From contig NZ_JAMFLY010000002.1 in assembly GCF_023502235.1 (NCBI RefSeq), positions 186,001-250,000 on the forward strand: a stretch of 64,000 bases of DNA, read 5' to 3'. Of this stretch, positions 18,056 to 26,363 are shown piece by piece. The notes under the pieces are model-generated. The model was not told where the DNA came from. It saw only the letters and a list, made by a program, of their open reading frames with translations, and made no database searches. The translations under genes and the position numbers were made by a program. Origin of the DNA: Flagellimonas myxillae. GTDB lineage: Bacteria; Bacteroidota; Bacteroidia; Flavobacteriales; Flavobacteriaceae. The number at the start of each line of letters is the position of its first letter. The stretch's first letter is position 1.

Positions 18056-19091
18056 ACCGGCCCATATTTTGGTCATTCGGCTTTCAGCAATGGGAGATGT
18101 GGCCATGACCGTTCCTGTGCTACAGGCGGTACTCAAAAAATACCCTAATCTAAAGATCACTATTTTAACCAAAAAGGCCTTTTTCCCCATTTTTACGGGC
18201 CTGGAACGGGTATCCCTATTTGAGGCTGATGTAAAAAAGAGACATAAGGGCATGATCGGCCTTTGGCGATTATATCGAGAGTTAAAAAAGCTCGGTTTCA
18301 GTGGGGTGGCTGACCTGCATAATGTTTTACGAAGTAACGTATTGCGAAAGTATTTTGCCTTGGACCGCATTCCCTTTGTGCAAATTGACAAAGGTAGATC
18401 GGGAAAAAAAGCATTGACCAGAACCTCGAACAAAAACTTTAGCCAACTAATAAGTACGCATCAGCGCTATGCAGATGTTTTTGGCAAACTTGGTTTGAAT
18501 ATTGAATTACAGCATGCGGACTTTTTGGAAAGGCGAACCCTTTCCGATGGTGTGCTGGAGCATGTTGGTGGTCAGGACGCCAAAAAATGGATTGGAATAG
18601 CCCCTTTTGCGGCTTTTGAAGGCAAAAGGTACCCCTTACACCTAATGACCAAGGTTATTGACCACCTGAATGATACCGATAAGTATAAAATTTTGCTTTT
18701 TGGCGGAGGCCCAAATGAAACTGCAAGGTTGGAGCAGTTTGCAAAGCCTCGGAACAACGCCTATAACATGGCAGGGAAACTGAAGCTGGCCGAAGAACTG
18801 GAACTGATTTCCAATTTGGACGTTATGTTGGCCATGGACAGTGGAAATGCCCATTTGGCCGCTAATTATGGAATTCCGGTGGTAACACTATGGGGCGTTA
18901 CCCATCCCTTTGCGGGCTTTTACCCCTTTCGCCAGCCCATGGACAATGCCTTGTTGGCCGACAGGGATAAATTCCCCTTGATTCCCACCTCGGTATATGG
19001 GAATAAACTACCCAAAGGATACGAATCCGTGATGGAATCCATTACTCCCAAACAGGTGGTGGATAAGATTCTCAGCATATTGGAGAATTAA
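18039..19091 (+). CDS. Family 9 glycosyltransferase (heptosyltransferase-like)
   Basis: 350 residues, starting at a GTG at 18039 inside the end of the DUF4254 gene. ILVIRLSAMGDVAMTVPVL (about residues 10-28) is the GT9 N-terminal signature, and the C-terminal half has AMDSGNAHLAANYGIPVVTLWG, the nucleotide-sugar-binding block. The family adds heptose or a related sugar to the lipopolysaccharide inner core at the cytoplasmic face of the membrane. The sugar donor cannot be fixed from the sequence. Confidence 0.9.
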   Translation: MDKKGKPAHILVIRLSAMGDVAMTVPVLQAVLKKYPNLKITILTKKAFFPIFTGLERVSLFEADVKKRHKGMIGLWRLYRELKKLGFSGVADLHNVLRSNVLRKYFALDRIPFVQIDKGRSGKKALTRTSNKNFSQLISTHQRYADVFGKLGLNIELQHADFLERRTLSDGVLEHVGGQDAKKWIGIAPFAAFEGKRYPLHLMTKVIDHLNDTDKYKILLFGGGPNETARLEQFAKPRNNAYNMAGKLKLAEELELISNLDVMLAMDSGNAHLAANYGIPVVTLWGVTHPFAGFYPFRQPMDNALLADRDKFPLIPTSVYGNKLPKGYESVMESITPKQVVDKILSILEN

Positions 19092-19180
19092 AGGGAAAAT
19101 TTTAGTCAGTTTGAGTGGCAATTCAAAGATTTGGCGTATCGAAAACAAGATAATTTCAGAGTCTAAGCCCTACTCGACAC

Positions 19181-19199
19181 TAAATTTCAAAGAAATTTA
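19181..19199. terminator. AT-rich hairpin between convergent genes
   Basis: TAAATTTC (19181-19188), AAA, GAAATTTA (19192-19199) is a perfect palindromic stem in the 135-nt gap between the GT9 and tetR stop codons. Its place between convergent genes suits a weak two-way terminator, but it has no GC-rich stem. The rest of the gap shows nothing I recognise. Confidence 0.35.
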
Positions 19200-19226
19200 A
19201 CTCGAAGTGACGAATGCGTCAACAAT

Positions 19227-19844
19227 CTACGCTTCAACCCGTTTTTCCACAATAGCATTAAAATACAACTTCATCTGCTGGATGTAATTGTACTTCAACT
19301 GTCGGTTATTGTTTTCGGATAATAGGGTTCGCATGCCCAAATACGAGGCGATGATATAGGAAGCGACTCCCTCACAATCCACATGGCGGGCAATATGGCC
19401 ATCTACCTTACCTTTTTTTAGTACTGAGACCAAGTTTACCTCCCATACTTTGATAATATCCTTAAGGTAACTGGAAATTTCTGCATTCCGTTTATTAAAC
19501 TCCGTTAAAAAATCGTTTAGCATAAAGCCATATACCATTTCATTTTGTTTTCCCGGCTCCAGAGCTTGTTCCAATGTGTCCAAAATAACAGGAAGTGGAT
19601 TTTCGTGGGTGTTCAAGGGTTCCACCAACAGGGCATATACCTTTTGCACAACCAAATTTTGGATAATACTTATAAAGTAGTCTTCCTTCGATTTAAAATG
19701 ATGGTAAAAAGCACCTTTGGAAAGGGATAGTTCTTTAAGGATGTCGTCCAGGCTAGTGTTGTAGTAACCTTTTTCATGGAAAACTTCCAGGCCCGTGGCG
19801 CACAAACGATGCATGGTTTCACGCTTTTTTAGGTTCTTGTCCAT
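19227..19844 (-). CDS. TetR/AcrR family transcriptional regulator
   Basis: 205 residues from the ATG at 19844; the frame is open further upstream but the DNA-binding domain begins here. Residues 8-55 form the TetR helix-turn-helix domain, with TSLDDILKELSLSKGAFYHH as the recognition region and HFKSKEDYF after it. The C-terminal ligand domain is diverged and its effector unknown. It follows the ars genes on the same strand but has its own upstream region, which carries a strong palindrome (19980-20001). The same palindrome occurs before the TIGR04282 gene, so this protein most likely represses both units. Confidence 0.92.
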   Translation of the reverse strand: MDKNLKKRETMHRLCATGLEVFHEKGYYNTSLDDILKELSLSKGAFYHHFKSKEDYFISIIQNLVVQKVYALLVEPLNTHENPLPVILDTLEQALEPGKQNEMVYGFMLNDFLTEFNKRNAEISSYLKDIIKVWEVNLVSVLKKGKVDGHIARHVDCEGVASYIIASYLGMRTLLSENNNRQLKYNYIQQMKLYFNAIVEKRVEA

Positions 19845-19979
19845 AAGATTTGGGTTTTGGGTTATTAGACCGTTAAGTCTGTTACAAAGTTCCCATGGAA
19901 TGCTCCCAACCGAAACAATTCGGGTTATAGACACACGAAAAATCGGTGAAATGTCCAATTTAGGGGAACCTAAAAAGAC

Positions 19980-20001
19980 AAACCGACCCCCCGGTCGGTT
20001 T
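19980..20001. promoter_or_regulatory. TetR operator candidate upstream of tetR
   Basis: AAACCGACC (19980-19988), CCCC, GGTCGGTTT (19993-20001): perfect 9-bp arms around 4 nt. The core is ACCGAC-N6-GTCGGT. It lies 136 nt before the tetR start and 55 nt beyond the arsS stop. A second site with the same core and spacing is at 22454-22471, so autoregulation and shared control are likely. Confidence 0.7.
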
Positions 20002-20056
20002 AAGTGTAAATTTCTTTGGTTTAACGGTGCTTGTTGGGCTTATAGAAATCGAGAAA

Positions 20057-21145
20057 TTAAGCCACTGTCCCTTGGCAACTACTTCCGGCACCCGCAGTAC
20101 AGCCATAACAATGTTGTGAGATAACAATATTACGGTCGTTCAAAAGGTCCTCGTTGTAGTCCTTAATATGTTTCACCTTGCTTGCAACTTTCAGTTCCAG
20201 CATTTGGTTAAAGTCACAGTCGTACAACCAGCCATCCCAACTTACCGAAATGGTGTTGGTGCACATTACGTTGGAAACTGCCGCGGGATTATAGGCCTCG
20301 ACTAGGGCATACATATAGTCCTCATAGTTGTCTGATGCTATCAAATAATCCAGGAAACGGGATATGGGTAAATTGGTAATGGCAAACAGATTGTGGAACT
20401 GGATTCCAAAATCCTCGTCCAAAGCTTTTTTAAAGTCGCGTTCCATCGCCATTTGGTCTCCGGGCAAAAAGGCACCTGAAGGATTGTAGACCAAATCCAA
20501 TCGCAACTCGCTTTCCGGCATACCATATCCTACAGCATTCAATTCTTGTAGCGCTTTAATGGATTTATCAAAAACCCCATCCCCGCGTTGTTTGTCAGTT
20601 TTGCCACGAGTGTAGTGCGGCATGGAAGAAACGACGTGGACGTTATGTTTTTTAAAGAACTCCGGAAGGTCATAATATTTCTTGTTCGCCCTGATAATGG
20701 TCAGGTTACTTCGTACAATAAAATCCTGGATTCCGGCTTTGGCGGCCTCTTCCACAAACCATCTGAAATTGGGGTTCATTTCTGGGGCTCCCCCGGTAAG
20801 GTCCAAGGTATGTGCGCCCGTATTTCTAATGACCTCCAAGCAAAGTTCCATAGTTTCCCGTGTCATGATTTCCTTACGATCAGGTCCGGCATCCACATGG
20901 CAGTGCTCGCAGACTTGGTTGCACATATACCCCACATTGATCTGTAAAATTTCCAACTTGTTCGGGCGCAATGGGAATTGACCAATTTCTGCAATCTTAT
21001 CCTTGAAATAGGGCAGTTCCCCATCTGCGAAAACACCCCCATTCAGGATTTCCAATTGCTTATTGGTTTCCGCAAGCTCATTATCCCTGGCTTTTAAGGA
21101 TTTCTTGGCCGCCTTTTTTATTTGTGGCAAAATGCTTTGTTCCAT
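20057..21145 (-). CDS. arsS: ArsS-type radical SAM protein (arsenosugar biosynthesis)
   Basis: 362 residues. C75-x3-C79-x2-C82 within GYMCNQVCEHCHVDAGP is the radical SAM 4Fe-4S site, LDLTGGAPEMNP (around 115) is the SAM-binding GGE-like block, and the C-terminus carries a Cys-rich motif with C346, C349 and C357. This layout matches the ArsS family (TIGR04167), proposed to transfer the deoxyadenosyl group to methylated arsenic in arsenosugar synthesis. Some members are described as selenoproteins; this copy has ordinary Cys codons throughout. It lies 75 nt after the AhpD-like gene. Confidence 0.88.
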   Translation of the reverse strand: MEQSILPQIKKAAKKSLKARDNELAETNKQLEILNGGVFADGELPYFKDKIAEIGQFPLRPNKLEILQINVGYMCNQVCEHCHVDAGPDRKEIMTRETMELCLEVIRNTGAHTLDLTGGAPEMNPNFRWFVEEAAKAGIQDFIVRSNLTIIRANKKYYDLPEFFKKHNVHVVSSMPHYTRGKTDKQRGDGVFDKSIKALQELNAVGYGMPESELRLDLVYNPSGAFLPGDQMAMERDFKKALDEDFGIQFHNLFAITNLPISRFLDYLIASDNYEDYMYALVEAYNPAAVSNVMCTNTISVSWDGWLYDCDFNQMLELKVASKVKHIKDYNEDLLNDRNIVISQHCYGCTAGAGSSCQGTVA

Positions 21146-21220
21146 TTGTATTCAGAATTATTAGGTCTACTCTCTAGAAGCGAAGCGGTCTAAATACCCA
21201 AGAGCGCCGCGCGTCTATGA

Positions 21221-21556
21221 TTACATGGATAATTTATTGTACTTGTTCATCATTTGCACTCCGTGCACTAGGGTGGCGCCACTTTCAATCGCGGCCCCGG
21301 CATGCACGGCTTCCATCATTTCTTCTTTGGTAATCCCGCGTTGAAGCCCATCTTTTGTATAGGCATCAATACAATATGGACATTTGACCACATGGGCGAC
21401 CGCCAAAGCGATCAGTGATTTTTCACGTGCGCTTAAAGCGCCTTCCTCAAACACCTTCCCGTAATAATCGAAGAATTTGTTGCCCAAATCTTCACTCCAT
21501 TCGGTGATTTTTCCAAATTTTCGTAAGTCTGCTGGATCGTAGTATGAATTAGCCAT
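21221..21556 (-). CDS. Arsenosugar-associated AhpD/CMD-like protein
   Basis: 111 residues from the ATG at 21556; an upstream in-frame start at 21598 is less likely. CPYC at residues 59-62 within VVKCPYCIDAYTKDG, followed by a conserved His in AVHAGAAIE, is the AhpD/carboxymuconolactone-decarboxylase-like redox site. It resembles the TIGR04029 family (arsenosugar biosynthesis-associated peroxidase-like protein). A thiol-disulfide or peroxidase role next to the radical SAM enzyme is inferred from the family and the operon. Confidence 0.85.
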   Translation of the reverse strand: MANSYYDPADLRKFGKITEWSEDLGNKFFDYYGKVFEEGALSAREKSLIALAVAHVVKCPYCIDAYTKDGLQRGITKEEMMEAVHAGAAIESGATLVHGVQMMNKYNKLSM

Positions 21557-21646
21557 TTTGTTTTGCGTTTTTTGATTGGAAATGGCCTTAAGGGCCATCC
21601 ATTAATAAATAATAGGAGTAGAACCTGTAAAAAAGTTCTTCTAGGA

Positions 21647-22453
21647 TTAAATCGAGGGTGCAAAACGAAAAGGAGAACCCTTGTTAAATGGAATTTGCCC
21701 AGAAAGAACTTTAGGCGGCGATTGGTTCAAGATAAAATGTCGCGTTCCTTGTGCAAGCAAGCTGGAAAACAGAGCTATCCACTTTTTGCCCAAAAGACGA
21801 ACGTGGTTGGATAACCGTTTGATGTCGGTGATAGCATCAATATCATCCAAAACATCCAATGGACTCACCAGACAACCCATTGACTCGAAATGGGACTTGG
21901 TTTTCTTATAAAGTGACGCCCTTTGCCAAGGAAGCGATTCAAAATGCTTTGCGTTAAAGTGGGAACGATGCAAGCCCAAAAGATAAAAACCCCCATCCAA
22001 TGACGGGCCCAGAACCACCTTGTTTTTGGAAAGTTGGGCTGCCGCTTCCAGAATATGTTGTTTTGTTAGGTGCGGGCTGTCATTGCCAATCGTTATAACA
22101 TGATCATATCCCGTATCAAAAATGTGTTGTATCGCATTTGAAAAGCGTTGGCCAAAAGAATGTCCTTGTTGCTTTTCTTCCGTAATATGGAAATAAGGAA
22201 GGCCAGTGGCCGCAACGGTCTTTATAGCTTTTTGGGTAAGCGCTTCAAATAGATTGTTGGATGTTCCAATTTTTTTGGCATTTACTTCCTCTTCCGCCGA
22301 ATTGGCAAAAAGAAGAACGGCGATATGTTTAGGACAATTGTTGGCCAAAATGGAAGGATTTCTCGTAAACTTACAATAAATCTTTTCATCAATGTAAGTC
22401 GAAAAAGTGGTTATCTGATTACATTTTAGGACCTCGAGGTCAAATTTTAACAT
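21647..22453 (-). CDS. TIGR04282-type arsenosugar glycosyltransferase
   Basis: 268 residues from the ATG at 22453. FTRNPSILANNC, then FGQRFSNAIQHIF, ITIGNDSPHLT and LGPSLDGGFYLLGL are the blocks of the TIGR04282 (DUF2064) GT-A-like family, with an Asp-rich nucleotide site in GNDSPHL. The typical N-terminal Lys/Arg of the loop seems replaced, so activity should be confirmed. Expected to handle the sugar part of arsenosugar synthesis. First gene of the unit; the candidate operator touches its start codon. Confidence 0.83.
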   Translation of the reverse strand: MLKFDLEVLKCNQITTFSTYIDEKIYCKFTRNPSILANNCPKHIAVLLFANSAEEEVNAKKIGTSNNLFEALTQKAIKTVAATGLPYFHITEEKQQGHSFGQRFSNAIQHIFDTGYDHVITIGNDSPHLTKQHILEAAAQLSKNKVVLGPSLDGGFYLLGLHRSHFNAKHFESLPWQRASLYKKTKSHFESMGCLVSPLDVLDDIDAITDIKRLSNHVRLLGKKWIALFSSLLAQGTRHFILNQSPPKVLSGQIPFNKGSPFRFAPSI

Positions 22454-22471
22454 ACCGACCACCTAGTCGGT
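22454..22471. promoter_or_regulatory. TetR operator candidate at the start of the ars unit
   Basis: ACCGAC (22454-22459), CACCTA, GTCGGT (22466-22471) repeats the core and exact spacing of the palindrome before tetR. It directly abuts the proposed ATG (22453-22451) of the TIGR04282 gene. Either the mRNA is leaderless or nearly so, or translation begins further in. A lone half-site GGTCGGT also occurs at 22569-22575. Confidence 0.65.
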
Positions 22472-22694
22472 CAGCTTAAAAATGGACTTCTAAAAACCCC
22501 AGATTAAAATCGATGGGATATCGATAAAGTGCAAAATCTCCTTCTAATTTTCAATTTTCAGACTGGCTGGTCGGTTGCCCTTGCCCAAAATCTGATTGAA
22601 AAAAAGGCTTTTTGGATGTTGTTTTGGCAATTGGAGGCTAATTTAGGAACTCTCGCACCTTTCATCCTTTCATGCTTCAACAGATTATCACTTT

Positions 22695-23744
22695 CTAAAC
22701 ATCGTCATAATCCACTTTAAGGGTAGGCGTCAGTGGATGTGCCTGGCAAGTTAGGATAAGCCCCTCTTCAACTTCGCCGTCTGTCAGAATCTGGTTTTTT
22801 ACCATTTCGGCCTTTCCTTCGGTAATTCTGGCAATACAGCTACTACATACCCCACCCTGGCAGGAATAGGGGGCATCGATGTTTTCTTTTAGGACGGCAT
22901 CCAGCACCAAGCTCTTTTGATCCATGGTAAAGGAAAAGGTTTCATCATCAACCAATACTTCAACATGGGTTTTTCCATCCAAATTTTCGGCAAGAGTATC
23001 TTCCGTTTCGGATGCAGTGAATAATTCAAATAGGATTTTATCCTCTGGAATACCGTTGTTCTCTAAGGTCTCGGATACGGTATTGATCATCTCTTCTGGG
23101 CCACAAAGGTAGAAGGCGTCAAAATCGGTTTCCTTAAACTTGTTTTTCAGGACAAAGTTTACGGTTGAAGTCTCAATACGCCCAAAAAGAGCGCCTTCTT
23201 CTTGAGTACGACTGTAGATGGATTGCAAATAAAACCTATCGGTATATTTTTGTTGTATTTCCTGCAGCTCCTTAAAATACATGGTCTCCGCGGGGCTTTG
23301 GTTTCCAAAAACAAGTACAAAGTTACTTTCTGGATTGGACTCCAAAACCGTTTGGGCGATGCTCATTATCGGGGTAATTCCACTTCCAGCGGCAAAGGCC
23401 ACTACATTTTTGGGTTTGGAAATTGGCTCAAAAACGAAGCGCCCTTCGGGTGACATTACCTCGATACTATCCCCGGCCTTAAGGTGCTCATTGGCATAAA
23501 CGGAAAATGTACCATTTGGCATTTTCTTTATTCCTACAGTTAATTTGCCAGATGAGGGGGCTGAAGAAATGGAATATGCACGGCGTACCTCCTTGCCATT
23601 TACATGATGCTTTAGGGTAATGTACTGCCCGGCAGTAAAGGAAAATGTTTCTGAAAGCCCAGCAGGCACTTCAAACGTAATGGCCACTGAATTTGGGGTC
23701 AAATTATCAACGGCTGCGATTTTTAAGGCATGAAACTCGCTCAT
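22695..23744 (-). CDS. PaaE-like flavin/2Fe-2S oxidoreductase
   Basis: 349 residues. An N-terminal FAD domain (RAYSIS at 55-60), an NAD(P) domain (GSGITPIMSI near 119) and a C-terminal plant-type 2Fe-2S ferredoxin domain with C295, C300, C303 and C333. This is the layout of PaaE and related ferredoxin-NADP reductases, which pass electrons from NAD(P)H through FAD to the iron-sulfur cluster and on to a partner oxygenase or reductase. No paa genes are near. It is co-oriented with the ars unit but separated from it by 241 nt with an operator, so a functional link is only possible. Confidence 0.9.
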   Translation of the reverse strand: MSEFHALKIAAVDNLTPNSVAITFEVPAGLSETFSFTAGQYITLKHHVNGKEVRRAYSISSAPSSGKLTVGIKKMPNGTFSVYANEHLKAGDSIEVMSPEGRFVFEPISKPKNVVAFAAGSGITPIMSIAQTVLESNPESNFVLVFGNQSPAETMYFKELQEIQQKYTDRFYLQSIYSRTQEEGALFGRIETSTVNFVLKNKFKETDFDAFYLCGPEEMINTVSETLENNGIPEDKILFELFTASETEDTLAENLDGKTHVEVLVDDETFSFTMDQKSLVLDAVLKENIDAPYSCQGGVCSSCIARITEGKAEMVKNQILTDGEVEEGLILTCQAHPLTPTLKVDYDDV

Positions 23745-23866
23745 TTGGACAAATTTTGTGCAAAACTAAGGATTCGGACTATTTTGAACTGCCAAATTTG
23801 AAAAAAGAGTGCATTTTGTAACAATTGGATGGAACGGGCTACTAACCAATCGTAAAACCTCCAACC

Positions 23867-25336
23867 ATGTTTAAGCGTTTTGTCTGGCTACAATGGAAAT
23901 CCTTCTTTAGGTCATCTTCTTTTGGAAAAGGGATTGCCCTCAAAATTCTCATGATCTTTTTTGGACTGTACCTACTATCGGCATTGGTGGGTTTGGGTAC
24001 TGCCCTATATTTCATTCTGCGTAAGATCTTCCCAGACCAAAACCCCATGTGGATGTTGAGCCAGTTTATGGTATACTGGGTGTTGATAGAACTCTTCTTT
24101 CGATATTTTATGCAAAAATTACCGGTAATGGACATTAAACCCCTGCTGTCCATGCCCATTAAAAAAAGCGCCATTACGCATTATATTTTAGGTCGCTCGG
24201 GAATTTCCGCCTACAATCTAATGGCCCTTTTTCTATTTCTTCCTTTCGGAATAGTGTTGCTGGTAAAAGGTTACCCTGTACTAAATGTGGTTGTTTGGTT
24301 GGTTTCCATTTTGGCAATAGTGCTCACCATCAACTATGTAAACTTTATTGTAAATAAAAATGATAAGGCTCTAGCCATCATTGGGAGCACCCTGTTGACA
24401 ATGTATGGACTCGACTATTTCGGATTATTGCCAGTGCGCGAGTTTTTTGGTCCGGTTTTCCATGGATTGTACCAATATCCGATTACGGTCTTGGTTCCCA
24501 TTACCTTGGCGCTGTTGGCTTATTACATCAACTATCGGTTTCTGAGAGGCCAAATATTCTTGGATGCCTCTTTAAAGACAAAGACCAAGGAAGCCAAAAC
24601 CTCGGATTTGGCATGGACGAGAAGGTTTGGGGACATGGGCTCGTTTTTAAGGTTGGACCTAAAAATGATTTGGCGCAATAAGCGCACCAAGGCCCAAGTG
24701 TTTATTTCCCTGCTCTTCGTTTTTTACGGATTGATTTTTTACACCCAGGAAATTTATGCCAATATGGTTCCGCTTCATGCATTCTTGGGCATTTTTATGA
24801 CGGGCATTTTCCTGACCAATTTTGGACAGTTTGTTCCCGCTTGGGACAGCTCATATTATGGAATGATGATGTCGCAGAATATCCCCCTAAGAAAATACCT
24901 GGAATCCAAGGCAAGCTTGATTTCGGTTAGTGTGGTTGTTATGTTCCTATTGACCATTCCCTATGTATATTTTGGATGGGAAGTGTTGGCCATCAATTTC
25001 GGGAGCGCCCTTTACAATCTTGGCATAAACATTCCCGTGATCCTCTACTTTGGGTCGTTCAATAAAAAAAGAATAGATCTGGACAAAAGCCCTTTGGGAA
25101 ATATGCAAGGTACCAGTGCCACACAATTTTTGATCATACTTCCTGTGTTGGGGCTGCCCATACTTGTTTTTACGGCAATCTATTTTCTAGTTTCCGTGGA
25201 AGCAGCAGTAATTACTTTGTCCCTTTTGGGAATTATCGGATTTGCCATGAAAAACCGATTGTTGGATAGCATCACGGAACAATATCGTAAAAAGAAATAC
25301 GGGATGTTGGCCGGCTTTAAGGAAAAGGAGGGCTAG
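23867..25336 (+). CDS. DUF5687 family ABC-type membrane protein
   Basis: 489 residues, about 12 hydrophobic segments, starting with a basic N-terminus (MFKRFVWLQWKSFFRSSSFG) typical of ABC-2-like export permeases. It resembles the Bacteroidota DUF5687 family. The ATPase gene 130 nt downstream is its likely partner. The substrate is unknown. The gap between the two (25337-25466) is AT-rich and shows nothing I recognise. Confidence 0.8.
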   Translation: MFKRFVWLQWKSFFRSSSFGKGIALKILMIFFGLYLLSALVGLGTALYFILRKIFPDQNPMWMLSQFMVYWVLIELFFRYFMQKLPVMDIKPLLSMPIKKSAITHYILGRSGISAYNLMALFLFLPFGIVLLVKGYPVLNVVVWLVSILAIVLTINYVNFIVNKNDKALAIIGSTLLTMYGLDYFGLLPVREFFGPVFHGLYQYPITVLVPITLALLAYYINYRFLRGQIFLDASLKTKTKEAKTSDLAWTRRFGDMGSFLRLDLKMIWRNKRTKAQVFISLLFVFYGLIFYTQEIYANMVPLHAFLGIFMTGIFLTNFGQFVPAWDSSYYGMMMSQNIPLRKYLESKASLISVSVVVMFLLTIPYVYFGWEVLAINFGSALYNLGINIPVILYFGSFNKKRIDLDKSPLGNMQGTSATQFLIILPVLGLPILVFTAIYFLVSVEAAVITLSLLGIIGFAMKNRLLDSITEQYRKKKYGMLAGFKEKEG

Positions 25337-25466
25337 GAAGATAAATAGCCATCATGGTTTTGAAATGAAATTCATGAACAACGAATAGACTCTGATAAAC
25401 GAAAGATTGAATTTGAGCTTGATTTTTGAACTTGAACTTTACTATTTTATTTGACACTTTACCATT

Positions 25467-26162
25467 ATGATAACCACACAAAACCTTACTAAAAAATACG
25501 GACTACAAATCGTATTGAACATTGAATCGCTGGATATTCCAAAAGGACAAAGCTTTGGTCTGGTCGGAAACAATGGCGCTGGGAAAACCACTTTTTTTAG
25601 TTTGTTGTTGGATTTGATTCAACCGACCACAGGTCATGTGGAGAACAATGGCATTCAGATCAACACCAGTGAGGATTGGAAACCGTTCACTTCAGCCTTT
25701 ATTGATGAATCTTTTCTGATCGGGTATTTGACCCCAGAGGAATATTTCTACTTTATTGGAGACCTACGCGGCAGGAACAAAGCGGACGTGGACAAACTTT
25801 TGGCCACCTTCACGGATTTTTTTCATGGGGAGATATTAGGGCAAAAGAAATACTTGCGGGACCTGTCCAAAGGAAATCAGAAAAAGGCGGGTATAGTGGC
25901 CTCTTTTATTGGTAATCCGGAAGTGGTTATTTTGGACGAACCCTTTGCAAACCTGGATCCTACCACACAAATCAGGCTTAAGGCCATAATCAAGGAGCTT
26001 GCTGCCAAAGAAGGGGTGACCGTTTTAATTTCTAGCCACGATCTTTTGCATGTTACCGAGGTATGCGAACGCATAGTGGTCTTGAACAAGGGTGAAATCG
26101 TAAAGGACATCCAGACCTCAACAGAAACCCTTCAGGAGCTGGAAACATTTTTTGGCGGCTAA
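25467..26162 (+). CDS. ABC transporter ATP-binding protein
   Basis: 231 residues. Walker A GNNGAGKT (34-41), signature LSKGNQKK near 137, Walker B VVILDEPFANLDP near 153 and the switch His in ISSHDLLHV. One nucleotide-binding domain of the ABC-2 exporter type, without an extension. It should power the DUF5687 membrane protein just upstream. Cargo is not predictable from the sequence. Confidence 0.95.
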   Translation: MITTQNLTKKYGLQIVLNIESLDIPKGQSFGLVGNNGAGKTTFFSLLLDLIQPTTGHVENNGIQINTSEDWKPFTSAFIDESFLIGYLTPEEYFYFIGDLRGRNKADVDKLLATFTDFFHGEILGQKKYLRDLSKGNQKKAGIVASFIGNPEVVILDEPFANLDPTTQIRLKAIIKELAAKEGVTVLISSHDLLHVTEVCERIVVLNKGEIVKDIQTSTETLQELETFFGG

Positions 26163-26190
26163 TCCAAACCTCCATAACACGGCTTAGTGC

Positions 26191-26238
26191 GTGTCGTTCT
26201 CGAGCCAGATTCTTCTGGAATTTCACTCGAACCGACAT
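26191..26238. repeat. REP-like imperfect palindrome
   Basis: GTGTCGTTCTCGAG at 26191-26204 pairs imperfectly with CACTCGAACCGACAT at 26224-26238, with an inner CCAGA/TCTGG pair. It lies in the 201-nt gap after the ABC ATPase gene. A similar CTCGA/GACTCCGC-type palindrome is at 34747-34815. The rest of this gap shows nothing I recognise. Confidence 0.35.
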
Positions 26239-26363
26239 ATCCAAAAAATTCCGTCCACCCAAACAGGCCATCCATCAATTAAAACCCATCATCCGTTAGT
26301 TGGGCCCGAGCAGAACAAAAAATACAAAGCACTTTTAGGCCTTAATCGTAAAATTCCCAAAAG

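Noticed and set aside
20057..20110. Selenocysteine in ArsS
   Set aside because: The Cys-rich C-terminus uses normal Cys codons and ends at TAA; there is no in-frame TGA and no SECIS-like need.
22529..22720. Short plus-strand frame before the PaaE-like gene's end
   Set aside because: It has no family match, overlaps the 3' end of the reductase on the other strand, and lies over the control region of the ars unit.
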